This document shows, one piece after another, positions 43,200 through 55,417 of a stretch of DNA of 64,000 nt; position 1 is the first letter of the stretch, and every line of letters starts with the position of its first letter. The position numbers were made by a program, and so were the translations under genes. A model generated the notes under the pieces. That model did no database searches, was not told the DNA's origin, and worked only from the letters and a program-made list of their open reading frames with translations. Source of the DNA: Bemisia tabaci (taxonomy: Eukaryota > Arthropoda > Insecta > Hemiptera > Aleyrodidae); NCBI RefSeq assembly GCF_918797505.1, contig NC_092793.1, positions 49,588,243-49,652,242 of the forward strand, written 5' to 3'.

Positions 43200-44833
43200 C
43201 TCCAAGTCCCTTAAATATTCTTCCAAATCTGCAAAACGCTATATTTTTAAAAAAATGAATTCTCGCCAGCTGAGAGAGCAATAATTCTGCTTAGTTAAGT
43301 ATCTCTGACTGCCTAAAATATTTCAAATATGTCCAAATGTCCGTGTAATTAAATCAACATTGAAGCTGATTTCCTCAAAATCTATATTTTTCAATTTTTC
43401 AAAGGCACTGTGTATACAGAACCAGGTTGGTCAAGGGATTGACGTTATCCCTCCAGAAATTTCCTTGGCACCTTCCAAAAAATGTGAAAGGTGTCTTTCG
43501 ATAAAATCGTAACATATGCTTCATTTTCGAAATTGTATTTCAATCAACTTTTCGATAAGCACAGCTCAAAATTTCCCTCTAGACGTCTTCATGTTTCAAA
43601 ATTTTCCTAGATGCTCTTTTGGAGCTGGAAAAGTCCCCAGAAGCTCCTAAAGAGCTGATTGAGTCCTTCAGATCCCTCTTTTTGGCATCTCTATTTGCTT
43701 TGCGAGGGCTCCCTCGATGAGGTGCCCTTTGTCCCCTCAAAAAGTTCCTAGTTCCCCCTCTCCCTAGCAGAACAATGCCCGATACACGTAATAAAGCTAC
43801 GTGTAGTCTTTGCAAAAGTGTGCCCGTGCTTAAATGGCGCAACTTCATGACGACGTAACCGGGAAACAACTCACAGGAGTATGTTGCCACATTTCGGGCG
43901 AATCGCGAAAAACCGTCCATCGAAGCGTCGATGACAAATAAGGGAGGGTCGGCGAGGCGACGGCCACAATTATTATAGCGGGCGAAACAGGCGGCGTTGA
44001 AGTGAACAAATCAAATTAGAGCACAAATTAATTCATCAGGAGTCTGCCTACGTGGAAGTTGTCGGATCGTGCCCGAGCTCGCGGTACGTGTAAGTCGACG
44101 TCACGCCGCCGGGACGAGGAAAACGTCGTAAGAACATTCAAACGTTGCCGGATTTCCTCTAATGTAACTTTTATTTTCCAGGAAATCTACGGATATTTCA
44201 CCTCGAAAGTGTCAGATACTCTAAAAAAAAATTGTGAATGAAAGTATTGGGAAAAACTGAGGTAAAATATTCATCGATTTCTCGGAAAATTCTCATTTTC
44301 CTGTGGGCGATTTGGCAACGTCTGAAGGCTCATGCGGCGTTTTTCCTAACCGCGGGAGCATAATCGACGATTTTGGGGCGGTTCGGAGGCTTTGTTTACG
44401 TGCCACGTCCGGTGTCGGGCATCACAATCACAAAACGGCGATGTCAACCGGGGGGCCGCGGTCATCGCGCGGTGGCGGGGGGGGGGGGGCTGGGGCGAAG
44501 GAAGGGGGGGAGTGGTATTTGTCTTTGACACCCCTGACCGCTCCGTGCTGTCTCGAAATTGAAATCGAGTGTCCCTGCAGAGCGGCCCGTGCATAAATTG
44601 ATTCCCGCACCTCATCAATGTCAATATCACTTTATGGCTATCGGAAAAAGCTTTTCTTTGCGTCCGTTCTCCTTCTGGCGTACCGCGGTCGTCATCGCAT
44701 CTCCGGGGGGGGGGGGGGGCTTGACTGCGGAGGTGGGGGATATGAAGGAGCGATCGGATTAAATGAATAAACATTATGGATAAACGTCATGCAGAGACAA
44801 ATGGACTAAATTTCGCAATAATTGGGAACTATG
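43200..44833. other. DNA with GC-rich island and G homopolymers
   Basis: At 43900-44130 a GC-rich stretch contains ACAATTATTATAGCGGGCG and AGCACAAATTAATTCATCAG, AT cores in GC context. G runs lie at 44475-44490 and 44705-44719. GATTTGGCAACGTCTGAAGG with GCGGCGTTTTTCCTAA near 44308-44348 is a worn end of the CTGCCGTGCTAAGG family. Confidence 0.45.
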
Positions 44834-45053
44834 CTGCCGTGCTAAGGAAGAGCGCCGTTATGAACCTTCAGGCGTTGCCAAATTTCCTTTGGTAAATCAC
44901 GAATTTTCGGGAAGTTTGGTTCTCAATTTTATCTAAAATATCTAAAAGTATCAATGAAAAAATGTGCACTAGCTTCCTCAAAAGTACATGTTTTATTTGG
45001 AGAAATTTGGCAACTTTCGAATGTTCATACGGCGTTTTTCCTCAGCACGGCAG
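44834..45053. mobile_element. 220-bp MITE, CTGCCGTGCTAAGG family, copy 1
   Basis: The left end CTGCCGTGCTAAGGAAGAGC with TTGCCAAATTTCC is inverted at the right as GGAGAAATTTGGCAA and TTTTTCCTCAGCACGGCAG. TATG flanks both sides (44830-44833, 45054-45057), a 4-bp target duplication. Confidence 0.8.
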
Positions 45054-48000
45054 TATGTCTGATCCATAACGGCGCGTATCTACTTAGGGAAACTAATACC
45101 CCAAGTAGCAGAGATTGCCATAAGTTGCAAAAATATCGTCAACGGATTACAATTTTGAGGCAAGATGTGCAAATTGCCTATCCCTCTGTTTGGAAGGGTG
45201 AAATTATCGAGAATCATTGCGGTATTTTCACAATAAATTGTAACAGAGAGGCAATGATATGCCGTTTCTGGTGATGACGCAGATTGCCTACTTCCTTAAT
45301 CGTGGGCCTTGCCATAAAGCCGTCAAAAATCTGAGGATATTGTCCACATCTCGACTGAAAATTGCAAGTTCCGCGCAATATGTTCAAATGGTGGATTATA
45401 TGAGCGATAAGTTGCTCATCATTGGGCGAACAATAGCGTTGACCCACGAACTTAATTTTTGTTTCACCCGATTACATTATTGCCGAAATTAGGAGAGTGG
45501 GGTCCTTTACGTAAAATATATTGTCTCTGCCTGAAAATTTTAGATTGAATTAATGGGTGGTTAAAGTTGAAAAATGCGTATCTAAGATTATACGACGTTG
45601 CATACCTCCGCATTAGTGTTTTATGTTTAAAAAAGACAACTGCCAATTTTTCTTGATTTTTGTCTCCTTTACTGATTCAAAAATACACACAAAAAATTCT
45701 AAGGGAGGTATTATCTTTAAAAGTTTTTTCCTAGAGAATCTGAAAGATAATTGGAGATTTTGAAATGCTGCTATTCAGTTATACGTTTTGCGAATTTAGC
45801 AATTTTTATATTAAATTATGAATACAAGAAAACCCTTTTAAGATCTTTTCATTGAAAGGGTTTTATTTTGTCTCTTCGATAAATTTGATTTTGTTTCATT
45901 TTTTAGGTTTTTTCATTAATTTCCAACCCTGAGCCTCAAGTATTTTGTGTATTCTTATTTAAGTCAGCAGAAATTTGCCAACGTTTTCATTTGTATACGG
46001 CGTTTTGCCTTTATGATCCCCTCCCCAAATACTAAAAAAGCGCATTTTCCGTAAGGAAGTAGAATGAAAATGACAGAGTGGAGCCGTCTGGAGTTTTTTC
46101 GGGCTTGGCCAATTTTTTTGACTGAGGGACGACCTCAGTGACGTCAGACGAAGACCCGACTGAAATTCAGTCGATGAACCGGCTTAAGAGTCAAGGGTAA
46201 GGGTGTGGATGCTGAGGGAGGGGGGAGGGGACGGCTATGAATGATGGTACTGAGAAAACGGATGACTAGTTGCTTGAATAATGAATTCCGCCGGTCGAGA
46301 AATTATGCCGCTGTCTCGTGCGTGGTGGCGCTTTGTGTTTGATCCGGCTAACAAGGATGATTTGTCTGGGCGGGTCGGAGTCGGAGCGAAAAAGAGCGCT
46401 GAAAGGACTCGGCGAAAAAAATAAGCGCGGGAAAATGTTTCTTTTATGGAAAATGAGCTTCGGAAACGCACTGCCACCTCCGCGCGGAGTCCTGCCAAAT
46501 TTTTTCTTCCGAGGCAGGCGAATCGGACACTGATTGTTGCCAAGTAACTTTATTCTGCAAGCTTTAATGTATTAAAATAGCAAGCTAGTTAGTTACTCTG
46601 TTTTAGAGACAGTCAGCTGCAATGTCCTTGCTGAACAGAATTTAGTGCCTTGAAAACTAACAATCGCGTTCATACATTGTGCCCATGAAAACCGGAGCGC
46701 CTGCAATTTTTTAGATGCAACACGGGCATCCTAAGGACACGAATAGTTGCATCCAGACCTAGCCATTGAAAAATGAGGAGTGCCTTCACTTTTCCCGCCT
46801 GTAATAAGACACTTCACTTGTTGCACTCATACGTGATTGTTGCACAAAGATAGGGTGGTTTGAGTATTAAGTCAAATTGAAAAAAATAAATTGGTGAATT
46901 AATTAGGATAAATATTTTTATATGAATAAAATGTAGACTATACATACGTGTATTACTCGCTTGACTTTGTCGGCGAGTACACTTAAGACTTCCTTCTGAA
47001 TATTCTCATTCAATTTACTTGGAAACTGTATTTAAGGAATGTAGGTTTCAGAGGTAAGATTTTAGGGAATTTAGATATTATTAATGGTTAAAAAATATCG
47101 TTGTGCATTTTGAAGTTAATGAACATTTTTAATGAAAAGAGTGCTGGATAAAAAGATTGATTTGGAGTATAGTAGTAGCAGAAGCAGTGCATGAAATTTA
47201 CTGCTCCTTAGCAATTTTCGTTAAGTTATGTAAATTTTAGAATTGAAATCGAAATTTAATTTACTTATTCTTCCAAAAATAATTATTTTAATTTTGAATT
47301 ATAATTTCACTAGTTTGGACTTGCTCTGTGTGTGTTACACTGTGAATTTGCTAATGTAACGGATGACTTGGCCCAAAAATAGTTCCGTTTCTTACACTTA
47401 GTGCACTCTTTATCAGGCTATAATTTTCTACTGTAGATAATGTGTTAAGCTCGTACCTCCTTCGAGGCAACGGCTTCATGGAGCTGAGAAATGCTAAAAC
47501 AGTAATAATGTAATGTAATATAATGGCCTAGTTTTTTAGAGTAATTTTTCCAAAAACTTTAAAACAAAGAAGTAAAAAACTTGCACATTTTTTTCATGAG
47601 TAAATCATTTTATGACCAATATGTGATATTATCATAAAGTTTTCTCTCGAAAATATCCCTGAAACCAAGGCAAGCACATCTGCTGCAAATTCCCCCTCTC
47701 TCATAAAACTGCGCCTCTCAGAATAAAACACGGCCTATGGGAGGAAACCGTGATAAAACCGCACATTAATCACTAAATTACCCTTGTCGTGAGAGGTAGA
47801 AGCAACTGCCGCAACAAATTTTAATCAAATGAACCAGTTAAGACGTGCCATGAGAAACCACGATCAGTCTTTTTCTAATGCAGGGGACTTTCACAGGGTA
47901 ATATTTCTCCTACATTGAGAGCATCTCTTTTTATGGCCTCGTATTCCCTCCCTTTTCCAGTACACAAATTTGAAACACGTTATGAAGAATCACATTTTAA

Positions 48001-49413
48001 AGTTGAGTACAGATTGTCGCGCACTTCAAGCAGATTTATTCGATTGCAGACGTCTTTACATTTTTTAGTAAGATTGAGATCCAAATTTGTCGCGTTTTTC
48101 AGCTGCACAATAGCCTTTGACATATACACACTCCAATGTGTGTTGCACTAACATTTTGATTTACTGTCGCCTGAGAATGTAAACAAAGGTGGTTCAAAGA
48201 ATTAGTGCAGTTTGTAAATTATTTTTATTAGAGTAAGTACATGAGGAGGGTCAGACCTCTTAGGCCTCTGGGTTCATGGACTGTCATAAAAATTGCACAA
48301 TTTGCAAGTGTTCAGTACAATTCATGGCGTAACTTATCTCGACAATAAATGCGCCTCAAAAAAACTAAGCAGCTGCAGCCGTTATTTTTGGTCCTAGCCA
48401 CAGGAATTCGGTGAAACTACCAAAAACTTGGAATCATTTTTTAAGCTCTACGCAGGCAGGACCGGAAATTTTAGCTGCGATTTCCAAGATTTCCGGGGTG
48501 CAAATGTTGCTGCAAATTTTTTTTACCATATGTGATCATAACTCATTCCCGCATGCCTTTTCAAATTCTCTCTCGCGGATGTCATTTCTTCCTTGCCGTA
48601 TCTTTAATTTACAAATCCATTTTACACGCATAATATAACTTTTGCAATCGTTGAAAATTTGACATGTGTGACAATGTGGAATGACATGACATGACAATGG
48701 CATGGACAATGACACGTGGAAGCCCAAAACTCGGAAACCAATCGAGAACGGATTCATCTCCCTTAACTTTCTGAAAGAACTAAACCAATTTTAACAGAAT
48801 CCACTAATTCGCGTGAAGTTTGAACCGAGGATCAAGGTATGAAAATTGATACCCTTGTAAGGCCCAATGCTGTAGACAATGCTATAGTCCCGTTCAGAAT
48901 ATGTTTTCTTAAATTTGAATTGTTGGCAGGAAAGTCAACTGACTTTGAAAACACTCCCAACTAATTTTTTCCCCACAATGCGAGTGGTGCATTTCTGTTA
49001 AACTCTCTCAAACTCTCAATCCCGGGACCAAGCACTCAAAATAACGGTTTGGCAACACGGGGGATTGATATCCCACTGAGATTACGTAGGTGTGTGGCGA
49101 GTGGTAGCTGTTCGGCGGGTGGCATAATCGTAAGGCATTTTCGTCCGTTTCCTCGCTTCCGCATCACAGCGCGCGTCGCGTCTTTGAGAAAGCTTCCTTC
49201 CGCGCGACTATCAATCTCGAACCCGCCCCCTCCCCCTGCCCCTTCCACCCCTTAAACGGCCATTGACACACTAGACCACGAAATAAGCCGCGGATGAAAT
49301 AGAAAGCTTTCTGGACACGAACGCTTTGCCGCTCGCAAAATTTACTCCTTGTCATTCTTTAAGTTTGGACCGTTTTCCTAGCTTAGAAACGTAGCAAGAA
49401 CCAGAGACAATAC
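45054..49413. other. Presumed intronic DNA, no exon seen
   Basis: At about 45970-46012 is another worn CTGCCG-family end. GC-rich patches lie at 46130-46510 and 49080-49300. A copy of the ~60-bp dispersed repeat lies at 46697-46753. The stretch 46850-48400 is AT-rich with nothing recognised. Confidence 0.4.
46697..46753 (+). repeat. ~60-bp dispersed repeat copy
   Basis: It reads GCGCCTGCAATTTTTTAGAT then GCAACACGGGCATCC and ACGAATAGTTGCATC. Confidence 0.6.
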
Positions 49414-49545
49414 CTATGGCCAAAGTGCAAAACCGTATAACTCCGTTTGTGATGTTGCACACTTCCTATCGTACTTTATTTTATTTTTTTTTTTTGGGGG
49501 GGGGGGGGAGACTAGTCAACGTAATTTCTTCTCACACATTAGCAC
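49414..49545. mobile_element. Truncated ATGGCCAAAGTG-family MITE
   Basis: TATGGCCAAAGTGCAAAACC and ACTAGTCAACGTAATTTCTT match the left half of the element at 56371. A T run then a G run (49481-49508) interrupts it. The right half is missing. Confidence 0.55.
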
Positions 49546-52500
49546 TTACTCAGGATGCAGTTTTGCTCAATTTTCGGTTTAACAAATCAAACTTGGGAAA
49601 AATTAGGCAATATGTTTGAAATTTTTAGTAAATAAATGCAGAAGTATGTCAACAGACAGCTGCAGATTCCTTCAAAATTTTCAAGGAATTAAAGCCAAAT
49701 AAATCACGAGAAAAAAATGCAGCGTTTAACTTTACTGTTTTAATTAAAATGATCTAAAATTCAAATTTTAGAACTTGCATCTTCTACTCTTTGAAACTAG
49801 CTGTGCTTCCAATCTATCATTATTATTTCTCTGGCGAAGTCTTTAAACTCATTACTTTTATCTCCCCCCTCTTGTCAACCATCCCTACGAGTCGATTTAT
49901 TTTATGAGCCATCTCATCGGTTCTAAAAAGGAGAGTAAAACTTGAGGGCTAAAGTTCGTTGCAACGGGTGATCAATAAGTTCGTCCGAGGGAAACTTCGT
50001 TGCAACAGTTTGTGGAAGCCCTATTGAAGGGCGCGGGCTCCCAGAAGCGGGTCAAATAAGTTTTTGTAATTTGGATTGCAATCGAAATATTTCCGAGTGC
50101 GTGGCTTGCGACGGAAATAAACGTCACTTAATTGATTTTGAATGTGACGAGGAAATAAAACGGACCTAATGATGGGATCCCTCTGTTGCCGCGCTGCAAA
50201 TGAAATTTAGTCATTTTGATGCTTACAAGGTTGATCTATATACTGAAACTTCGGTTTTCCAAACGAAATATTGATAATAGCTGAAATTTATAATACATCG
50301 AAATGGTAGCGATACGTGGAACAAAAATCTGTAGATCCAGCATAATATCGGCTGCTAAAGATTCAAAAATAATCTTGATCTCAAAGCATAAAAAAGCGAG
50401 AATTTAAGCCAGAAACCGAGAATTACGCAGTTCAAAAAGTAAAACTTTTTTGCAAATTTAAAACGATTTGCTTTTACGCCGAACCGAATGACGTCATCCG
50501 GCACCAAGCAGAAGCGAGCATAGGTTTCTATGACTTCCGTCAAATGCCTTTCTCCTTATCGTATATGAAAACAAAAGGAAAGTCGAAACTATATCCTAAG
50601 AGTCAAAGAATCGAATCTCATTCGTTTTGTCCGAAGTTAACAAGCAACAATTCCACATTGAAACACGTTTTATTTTCCAAACATAATAGTGGGAAATGAG
50701 CGATGGGAAACCTCCATAGTTTTCCCGCCCTTGCGGTGCGTTTGAAATTCCTTCGAGTCTTTGAACTTTTAAAAAGCAAGCTTGTCCAGGATTTTGGCTC
50801 AAAAATACGCAATAAATCACCACGTGATCTACTCACCTGCGGTACTTTTTATATATTAAATAAATATCAGGAGGTTTAGTGACCCACTGGTTTAGCAATC
50901 CTGACCTAACTTACAAAAAATCGCATGGTCTATTATCATCATGCGAAAAGTAGCGTAGACCTCCGAATTCAACTTTTGCCCTACCCGATCACATCGCTTT
51001 GATTTTCATCGCGGAGCCTCGAAAATATATTTTTTCTGGCGGGATCATTTCCACCCAGAAGGAATTCAAGAGCGCTCGCGGTAAGAGCGACAACGGAGGG
51101 ACGATCGGACACATATCCAGCTGTGACGCATTTGCGCTCTCATCAATCCATCAAACTAATTATTTTATTCGGGTGAAATAATCTTCGTATTTTGTGCGTT
51201 GTCGCCGGCGAAAGCACCTCACTAATCCACCTATATGGGATTCCGGGGTGCCACCACCGCCATCACCGAACCGCACTCCGCCGCTCCTGCGCAGGGATTA
51301 CGACGTGCGCAGCGATTTCCGATTTTCCCTCGACGCGACGCACAGTGAAACAAACCCTTGAAAAAGGTCGGACATATATTCTTGGCCTAAATCTTTGGAT
51401 TCTGATGTTTATTTTATTGAAGTATACATTTAAAGGGGGGTACTCCGGTCCAAAAATGGCCCCAAATTTTTTTATTTTTTATTTTTTACTAATTTTATAA
51501 AGGAGAGTCTGCTAAAGAAGATTGTGTGTCCACTATATAATTATCACGATCGCAAAAACTCGAGAAAATTCGATAGAAAGGATATCCCTTGCAAAGTGAT
51601 GCACTTGCATTGTACCTTGCCCCGAGGCCCATATTATAATTGGAACCCTATAGACAAGGTACGAACTAAAGTATTCTTATACATGTTTCTGCACAAGAAT
51701 TGCACGTAGAATAGATACGATTCTTGCATTGAAAATTACTGAAATTCACTCCTAACTATATTGACGTTTTTACTTTACATTGGTCACGGAAAATTTGAAT
51801 TTCCCGGTTACGAGAAACGCAGTACTCTACATAAGTCAAATCGCGCTTTACAGCAATAGTGACGGGTTTTTTAATCAAACATTGTTCCTTTTTCGCCTTG
51901 TGTCGTTCAAAGTATTAACAACGTGCAAGAGTTAAGCCATAGCACTGGAATCGAGGCTGCCATATTTTCTTACCGCGGAAACTTTTACGGCAACGTTCAG
52001 TGTGCGATCTGGCTCACGAAGACCATTGCTTTTAAGAGCGGGAGATTTGAATTCACGAGTCAAGAAACATTAAATATTTCGGTGAACAGTCAAATCAGTA
52101 ATTTTCGTTGCACAAATTGTGTTCTACTTGAAATTTTGGTCAAGAAACATGTATTTGAATTCTTCATCTCGTACCTTGACTGGGGACCATTCTGCATCGG
52201 TATGAACCTTGGTCTAGCTCTATCCCAAAATACGGTCACAAATAAGTGACCCATGTTAACCAGGACGCCTCGCTTTCCCGTTCCGACTGCACTCATTCCG
52301 ACAGACTTTCCGGTCGGCGCGACGCGGGTCTCACCAGGAAGTCCCTTCCATTTCCTCGGGATTCGAGCGCGGCGGACCCGGGGGTCACTCAACTCGACCG
52401 CGCGCCATGCCGTTAATTTCCCGGCCCCGAAATTCGATTTCCCCGATCCGTATTGCTCGTAATCGAATGAGCGGCCTAAGCGAGAGGTCTGCGAAGTCTC

Positions 52501-52868
52501 ACAAGGGAGATCCGGCCTCATTTTTTTTCCGCTTCCATTTGCCACCGATCCGCAGCCGCTTCCGTCCATTACCCGGCCTGAAATTTTTTCGGCCCCGGAG
52601 AGCCTCGTCCTGTCTCGCTGCGACTAGGAATTGTGCTCCGGTCTGGCGGGCAATCGAATTAACGCGGCTGTAAAATTCGAAAGGCCACGTTACTCGGTGC
52701 GCTCGGGAGTTTACACGACGGACCGTTCTTCTGCGCTGGTGCTGAGAGCATCGATTCTACTTGATGATGCTCCCATAGGACTTTCAGTCGGGAATTTATG
52801 ACAAGTTAACAAGAATGCGATAGTTGTCCATCGGCTAACGGAGCGTACCTATATACAAGCCTAAGTCC
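49546..52868. other. Presumed intronic DNA with GC-rich islands
   Basis: GC-rich, non-repetitive patches lie at 49960-50190, 50995-51180 and 52250-52780. The last carries a 159-codon minus-strand ORF without any family resemblance. A diverged repeat with GAATTTCCCGGTTACGAG and AAATCGCGCTTTACAGC at 51793-51860 recurs at about 53750-53815. Confidence 0.4.
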
Positions 52869-53097
52869 TCGAAGAAAAAAAAAACACATTGGATCTAGAT
52901 TCCAGACTCTCGAAAACATTTGACAAGAAAAAACACTCTTGATTCAATCGGATTTTTGCTTGAATCAAATCGAAATCCGCTTAAATTAAGAGGCTTGGTT
53001 CTTGATTTAAGCTAGATTCTGATTGAATCAAGAGTACTTTTCTTGTCGATGTTTTTAAGAGTCTGGACTCTAGATCCAATGTGTTTTTGTTCCAGTG
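52869..53097. mobile_element. Foldback element, CACTGGAAAAAAAACACATT family, copy 3
   Basis: The left arm AAAAAACACATTGGATCTAG and ACTCTTGATTCAATCGG pair with the right arm CTGATTGAATCAAGAGT and CTAGATCCAATGTG, ending CCAGTG. The left tip is worn (CTCGAAG instead of CACTGG). Confidence 0.8.
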
Positions 53098-53168
53098 CGG
53101 CTAAGACCTTTGCAAAAGTTTTCCTTTCTTAAAACGCGTTGTCAGCAGCCTGATTGCTGAAATTTGAT

Positions 53169-53431
53169 GTTTGTCGACCGGTTAAGATAAGATTAAGGAG
53201 AGCGGAGTTACGTGATTGGTCGGTGCTCTAAGTTGTGTGTCTCGTCGTTGCGATGAAGGTTGTAATGAACGAATGAACGAGAAGCTAAGGACGCGTCTTG
53301 AGTTGCCGATACTTTATCCATTCAGATCCCATCGTACTCAAATCAATCCCTTGTCAATACGGCATGACTCAGAGCGTCAACCAATTACATGACTCCATTC
53401 TCCTTAATCTTGTCGTAACCGGTCGACAAAC
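53169..53431. mobile_element. 263-bp inverted-repeat MITE, GTTTGTCGACCGGTTA ends
   Basis: The left arm GTTTGTCGACCGGTTAAGAT, AAGATTAAGGAGA and GTGATTGGTCGG pair with the right arm ACCAATTACATGACTCC, TCTCCTTAATCTTG and TAACCGGTCGACAAAC. The arms are about 65 bp and there is no ORF. Confidence 0.8.
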
Positions 53432-53565
53432 ACAACATTTCGACAAATGGGCTGCTTAATGAACCGCTAGCTAGAGAAGGTGCAAATTCAAGCATTCCGA
53501 CAAATGTCGCCCGACCATATTTTCACATGGTGCTCGATTCCCGAAAACTACTGAAAGCAATTCCT

Positions 53566-53710
53566 AATTGGACTACATTTTGCAATTAAGAACTATAAAT
53601 TTCGGCCCGGTTTAAAAACAACGTATGTGCCATTAGTTTCCCTATGCATATACGTGTTTTCTCAGATGAGGAAGAAATTATAGCTCCAAATTGAAAAATG
53701 CAGTCCAATT
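53566..53710. mobile_element. AATTGGACT-family MITE, copy 4
   Basis: The ends are AATTGGACTACATTTTGCAA and TTGAAAAATGCAGTCCAATT. The centre AACAACGTATGTGCCATTAG matches copy 1. The length is 145 bp, identical to copy 1. Confidence 0.75.
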
Positions 53711-53956
53711 AAGATATCAACGTTTATAGTTTACATAAGATGCGATAAATTTGAATTCCCCGCTCACAAGAAAAACAATAGTCCACTTGAGGCAAGTCGC
53801 GCTCTACTACGGTCTTGGTGGGCTTCTTAAACGAGCAGTGCTCCTATTCCACCCTGCTACTAATCAAGCTACTAATTTTTAAATATCTGTTTCTATTAAT
53901 CAATTTATTTTAGCTACTAGCAGCTTTATCATAGCACAGATGAATGTATTTTTCCA

Positions 53957-54220
53957 CATATCGACGGTGAAACTACCAAACCACGTATCTCGTTTGCGGT
54001 GTTTAAAAATCTACGCTCACATTTTATTTTTTTGAAGTAGACCAAATCAATATCATTCCTTGAAATTTTCACGGAATTTTCTCCGCACAAAGAGGAAAAA
54101 TCACAGAAATTTTCAAGACTGGATGTTAAGTAGTTTTTCCTTTAAAAAATAAAGTATGACAGGAAGTCTGCGACGTCGCAAACCGAGATACGTGGTTTGG
54201 TAGTTTCACCGTCGATATGT
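53957..54220. mobile_element. MITE, TCGATGGTGAAACT family, copy 2
   Basis: The left end ACATATCGACGGTGAAACTA with CCACGTATCTCG is an exact inverse of the right end CGAGATACGTGG and TAGTTTCACCGTCGATATGT. Inner AT-rich arms also pair. The length is about 264 bp. Confidence 0.8.
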
Positions 54221-54235
54221 AGTTTAACTGTGACT

Positions 54236-54500
54236 CTAATGCCCCGCTTCCCCATTCCCCCTTTCCCATTCCCCCTTTCCCCATACCCCCTTTTCCCATC
54301 CTCCCTTTCCCCATCTCTCCCCCCTTCCCCATTCCTCCCCCTTTTCCCACCCCTCCAGCCCCCTTTCCCCAACCCCTCCCCCATCCACCCTTCTCCATCC
54401 CCCCTTTCTCCATCCCCCCTTTCTCCATCCCCCCTTCTCCATACCTTCCTTTCCCTATTCCAACCTTTTTTCCAATTTCCCCCTTTCCCCTTTCCATAAA
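54236..54500. repeat. C/T-rich minisatellite-like tract
   Basis: It consists of variable repeats of CCCCCTTTCCCCAT and CCCCCTTTCTCCAT over 265 bp, almost purely pyrimidine on the plus strand. Long Gly/Lys/Glu-rich minus-strand ORFs here arise from the repeat and are not genes. Confidence 0.85.
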
Positions 54501-55091
54501 TATAGATCAATTTAGCAATACAAATGATGAAAGAGTTGACTCGTGAATTGGGGGAGAACTAACGCAGCTACACGAACGGGTTTGTCCCAAAGGATAGTGG
54601 GTCAGAGCTATGAGCCAAGCCAATAGACGAAGGCCGATCATGATAAGGGCCCCGATTCAAAGGCCGTGGAAATAATTGCGGCCCGGGAAAACAAAAGCCC
54701 TGCACGAGTGGGAGGGAAGGAGCGGGTGTAAAACGAGGAAAGCAACTTGTTGCTAACGAACCCGCGCCAGTATCGACAGCTCGCAATCAAATTTCCGCGA
54801 GCATCTCAGAATCCACCATCGAGTTCTGTCCCTCTCAAGACTTTCGCGCTAAGCAGTTAGGATTCTGTTAAGATCCTGATATGTGAAGACTTGAATTCAA
54901 TCCTATAACATGTATGCATAATTAAGGGGCTGAATTGTAATTATTTAAGGTTACTAACTAAAACTGATAGAAATAAATAAATAATGCACTTGTCATAGTA
55001 ACGAAAGGATAAGACAAAATTAAATTAAGCAACATTAAAATAAGTAACCGGGGGTCGTTTTTTAAACATTTACTCTATTGACAGCATACAT
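54501..55091. other. DNA with a GC-rich island
   Basis: 54560-54850 is GC-rich and non-repetitive, with no convincing exon. The rest is AT-rich. Confidence 0.4.
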
Positions 55092-55417
55092 TACAAGGTG
55101 ATCCAGGGTTAAACGATCAGATTGCAGGAGCGTTTTCTATGGGTTAATTGAGACTTTTTTGTTGGATAAAGTTTTTACAAAAGTGCCCCCAGTCGGAACC
55201 ACGCCCCTCCCCCTTCCAGGATTTTGGAAAGTAAATCGTTTTTCCAGAATGTTGGCATCGGTTGTGAACCAAAGTTCATGAAAAGTTGTACTCTCCCGTA
55301 CTTTTATGCCCTGAATTACTAGATGATCTAAAAAAACTCAAAATCTCAATTAAAAGAGGAGGTTTGGAAGTGTTTTGGCTCCTGCAGTCTGATTGTTTAA
55401 CCCTGGATCATCCTGTA
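55092..55417. mobile_element. 326-bp TA-ended inverted-repeat MITE
   Basis: The left end TACAAGGTGATCCAGGGTTA with GATCAGATTGCAGGAGC is inverted at the right as GGCTCCTGCAGTCTGATTG and AACCCTGGATCATCCTGTA. The TA at each end fits a Tc1/mariner-type target. The end CAAGGTGATCC is distinct from the CAGGGTTATTC of the 1.8-kb palindrome. Confidence 0.75.

Noticed and set aside
52090..52569. 159-codon minus-strand ORF
   Set aside because: It lies in a GC-rich patch where stop codons are rare. There is no family resemblance, splice context or promoter.
54126..54510. Gly/Lys/Glu-rich ORFs of 122-123 codons
   Set aside because: They are two frames of a polypyrimidine repeat; the peptides are pure repeat products.
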